Shown: piece after piece, positions 61,186 to 64,000 of the stretch | How the letters are laid out: each line of letters begins with the position of its first letter | How positions within the stretch are numbered: the stretch's first letter is position 1 | NCBI GenBank assembly: GCA_021234155.1 | Contig: JAJEKV010000221.1 | Span: 434,001-498,000, forward strand | Length of the DNA: 64,000 nucleotides | Source of the DNA: Isoetes taiwanensis | Lineage: Eukaryota; Streptophyta; Lycopodiopsida; Isoetales; Isoetaceae | Reading direction: 5' to 3' | Notes under the pieces: model-generated | Told to the model about the DNA's origin: nothing | The model's database searches: none | The model's input: the letters and a program-made list of their open reading frames with translations, nothing else | Position numbers and translations under genes: made by a program

Positions 61186-62340
61186 TCAATGTCTATCAGG
61201 CAGTTAGATAAGGCCATACGCAAGGATAAGATACTTTGCGTTATTAGGCTTGCCTCAATTGAGTCAGATGTTACACAGAAGAAGGTAGTGGATGCGTTGC
61301 CATAAAACATTGCTAGTCTTCTCAGAGAATTTAAGGATCTATTCCCAGATGAGATCCAGAAACTTCCTCCTTTCAAAGGGGTGGAGTGTGAAATAACCTT
61401 GGAACCAGGTACTAAGCCTACCAGTAAGGCGCCATACCGCATGAGTCCTCCCGAGTTGGCTGAGCTTAAAAAGCAACTCCAAGAGCTATTGAACCTAGGT
61501 TTCATTCGCCCTAGTGTTTCACCCTTTGGTGCGCCTATTCTTTTTGTTAAAAAGAAGGATGGTTCCATGAGGATGTGCATTGATTATAGACAACTCAACA
61601 AGCATACGATCAAGAACCGCTATGCTTTGCCGAGGGCAGATGATCTCATGGACCAATTGCAAGGAGCCAAATACTTTTCAAAGATTGACTTACGCTCAGG
61701 GTATCATCGGATAAGAATAAAAGAGGATGACATCCATAAATCTGCCTTCCGTACTAGATACGGGCATTACAAATTCACCGTTATGCCTTTCGGCTTAACT
61801 AACGCTCCCGCAACTTTTATGCGGCTGATGAACGATGTCTTCCGAGAATACTTGGATGATTTTGTTGTTATCTTCTTTGACGACATTCTCATCTATAGTA
61901 AAACCCTTGAGGAGCATGAGAAACACCTTAGATTGGCCTTGCAGAAATGGAGGCGTCACCAGCTCTTTGCAAAGTTCTCTAAGTGCAAGTTTGCCACACC
62001 GAAGGTGGATTACTTGGGGCATGTTATTTCAACCGAGGGTATTGCTAGATCCAGCTAAGATAGAGGTAGTCAGGGATTGGCCTATTCCTAGTAATGTTTC
62101 AGAGGTAAGGAGTTTTTTGGGCTTGGCAGGATATTACAGGAAATTTGTCAAGGACTTTGCCAAATTGCAGGGCCTCTGACAGACCTTACAAAGCATGAGA
62201 AAGTGAAGGATTGGGTAGAACACTGGAAGACGAAGGTCCATGCAAGCTTTCAGAAACTTAAGGATGCTTTGACTTCAGCGCCAGTCCTCACACTGCCAGA
62301 CCCGGAGAAAGATAAGCTAGTAGCAACAGATGCCAGTAAA
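61186..62340 (+). pseudogene. gypsy reverse transcriptase
   Basis: After a linker with one stop near 61303, the RT runs through [71 protein letters not shown] and FFDDILIYS (catalytic Asp pair near 61880). A shift near 62040 moves to the frame with [22 protein letters not shown] further break at about 62175, consistent with one missing C, separates the connection domain. Confidence 0.9.
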
Positions 62341-63602
62341 ATTGAGTTCTAATGCAGGAGGGGAGGGTTATTGTGTATGATTCTAAGAAGATGAATGAGA
62401 CAGAACAGCGATACCCCACCCACGATCAGGAACTCTTGGCCGTTGTACGGGCTTTGCGTATATGGAGACACTACCTTCTTGGTAGGAGGTTTCAGCTAGA
62501 TACGGATCACCAAAGTCTCCGTTATCTTTATACCCAACCGAATCTCAATCTCCGTCAGAGAAGATGGATGGAGTTTCTGGAGGAATATGATTTTGAGATC
62601 ATGTATAAGCCAGGTAAGCACAATGTGGTTGCGGATGCTTTGTCACGCCATCCTTTGGTAACCCGCACCCATTGCAATGCAATTTCCACGCTCACCAGTG
62701 AGTTTGGGAAGCAAATAGAGCAAACCTTGGCCACGGATCCGGAATTCCAGGAAGTCTGGCTCAGTTTGGCCAAGGAGGCATGGACAGATAAGGAGCGAGA
62801 GGCTTTCCGCTCTTATAAGAAGGAGGGCAATTTGCTTTATTACAAAGACAAGTTGTGTGTACCCGAAACTTCAGGAGTCCATAAGCTTATTCTTCATGAT
62901 ACACACAACAGCCCTATAGCTGGACATGTAGGCTTCATGAAGACCGATTTTAAGATTCGCTCCAGCTATTTTTGGCCAAGCATGAAGAAAGACATTGCCA
63001 GATACATTAAGCAATGTCAAGTGTGTCAGCAGACTAAGGCCGAGCAGTTGAGGATTCCAGGAGAGTTACAACCGTTGGATGTGCCCAACGCCAAATGGGA
63101 GGTGATAACCATGGATTTCATTGTGGGCTTTCCACGTACCCTCCGTGGATATGACGCTTTAATGGTAGTGGTCGACAAATTGTCGAAGATGGCTCATTTC
63201 TTGCCATGTCGCACCACAGACACAACCGTGGACACCGCTTTGTTATTTACGAAGGAAATCTTCAGGTTACACGGGATGCCACGAGTAATAGTATCTGACA
63301 GGGATCCCAAGTTTGTAAGTGCATTCTGGAAGGATTTCTTTGCCACCATTCAGACCAAGCTTGCAATGAGCACAGCATATCATCCTCAGACGGATGGACA
63401 AACAGAGCGGATCAACCGCATTATAGAAGATATATTGCGAAGCTATGTGTGGAGTAAGCAATCTCAGTGGGCCGACTATATCTATTTAGTGGAGTTTGCT
63501 TATAATAGCATGAAACATGAGTCTTCTAGAATGTCTCCTTTCATGATAAATTATGGCTATCAATGCCTAACTCCAGACACATGGCATAAATCTTGTTTCT
63601 AA
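62290..63602 (+). pseudogene. gypsy RNase H and integrase
   Basis: RNase H begins with VATDASK near 62325. A small deletion and stop follow at about 62350, then an uninterrupted 416-residue frame from 62352. It contains YPTHDQELLAVVRALRIWRHYL and TDHQSLRYLY (RNase H), then the HHCC integrase finger (HDTHNSPIAGHVG, CQVCQQTK) and the core with its three acidic residues (MDFIVGFP, VSDRDPKF, TDGQTERINRIIED). It ends at 63602 after a shift near 63580. This is the longest intact frame in the window. Confidence 0.9.
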
Positions 63603-64000
63603 AGTGGAGGTTTCCCAACAACTCCTTTTGGAAATGCAAGCTTTGGTCGAGGAGGTTCGTGGTTATTTATTGGCCGCGCGTAGTCGTCAGAAAAGTGTGG
63701 CTGATAAGCACAGGACCCCACGAGTGTTTCAAGTGGGCGATTCAGTTTGGCTCAAGATTAAGGTTAAGCAAGCCAAGCTCAAAATTGGTAACTGCAAGAA
63801 ATTGGCACCCAGATGGGCTGGGCCATTCAAGATCATTGAACGTGTTGGAGAGCAGGCATATCGGTTGGATTTGCCACCCCGCTTGAAGATCCACAAGGTC
63901 TTTCACGTGAGTCTTCTGAAGAGACACACTCCTGATCCAGAGGAGATGTTGGACACACCCACCCTCCTTGAAATGACGGAAGAGCACCTAGAGATAGTGC
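63575..64000 (+). pseudogene. gypsy integrase C-terminal region, cut by window end
   Basis: Resumes in another frame after the shift: QQLLLEMQALVEEVRG, then RTPRVFQVGDSVWLKI and RWAGPFKIIERVGEQAYRLDLP with IHKVFHVSLLKRH. This is the usual end of plant gypsy integrases before a possible chromodomain. Confidence 0.85.

Larger units (their letters stand above)
53192..64000 (+). mobile_element. Ty3/gypsy LTR retrotransposon (3' end outside window)
   Basis: The 5' LTR is 53192-54666, the primer site 54668-54680, gag from about 59650, then PR, RT, RNase H and integrase in the Ty3/gypsy order up to the window edge. The leader is split by a 4.06-kb inverted-repeat element (55130-59192); without it the leader from LTR to gag is about 0.9 kb. 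The left flank ACCGC (53187-53191) should recur after the 3' LTR. The pol reads as the plant chromovirus-like type, but the chromodomain region lies beyond the window. All reading frames are interrupted. Confidence 0.85.

Overview
The window is nuclear DNA of a land plant, with a repeat-dense, gene-poor character. Evidence is the short GT-AG introns, an OBERON-type PHD-finger exon, a plant ULP1-like (C48) protease linked to a Mutator-like transposase, and Ty1/copia and Ty3/gypsy elements with initiator-Met-tRNA primer sites. A Penelope-like reverse transcriptase and a LINE ORF1 with a vertebrate-L1-like layout would fit a fern, lycophyte, bryophyte or gymnosperm better than a typical angiosperm. 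That placement is inference; I cannot name the species. No intact ordinary host gene is visible.

Layout. 1-2.97 kb: no gene, one orphan copy of a structured hairpin core. 2.97-6.1 kb: two LTR elements of one family in opposite orientation, each with broken coding sequence. 6.8-8.8 kb: broken Penelope-like reverse transcriptase. 8.87-11.70 kb: non-coding LTR retrotransposon with matching LTRs and 5-bp target duplications. 13.24-32.28 kb: tandem array of about 4.4 copies of a 2.65-kb unit. It is interrupted by a complete but decayed Ty1/copia element (14275-19812) and by two members of an unrecognised short element family (23310-24259, 27605-28428). A third member lies just outside (33911-34936).

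35.3-44.4 kb: the most interesting block. A Mutator-like transposase (two introns, SWIM finger), a multi-exon C48 protease gene and an OBERON-like PHD exon all lie on the minus strand, between two clusters of the motif GTCGAATAC. This resembles the ULP1-carrying (Kaonashi-type) MULEs known from other plants. 44.4-52 kb: fragments, a fold-back, another broken gag of the 3-kb LTR family, and a (CT)n microsatellite.

52.2 kb to the end: a nested stack. A LINE ORF1 is interrupted by a Ty3/gypsy element (5' LTR 53192-54666, tRNA-Met primer site, then gag-PR-RT-RH-IN to the window edge). Its leader is in turn interrupted by a 4.06-kb element with 25-bp perfect inverted repeats.

Nearly all coding regions carry frameshifts or stops. 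Differences between the near-identical tandem units cluster at CAG/CTG and neighbouring sites, so some breaks could be consensus errors at methylated CHG positions rather than true decay. Gene models here should be treated with that in mind.
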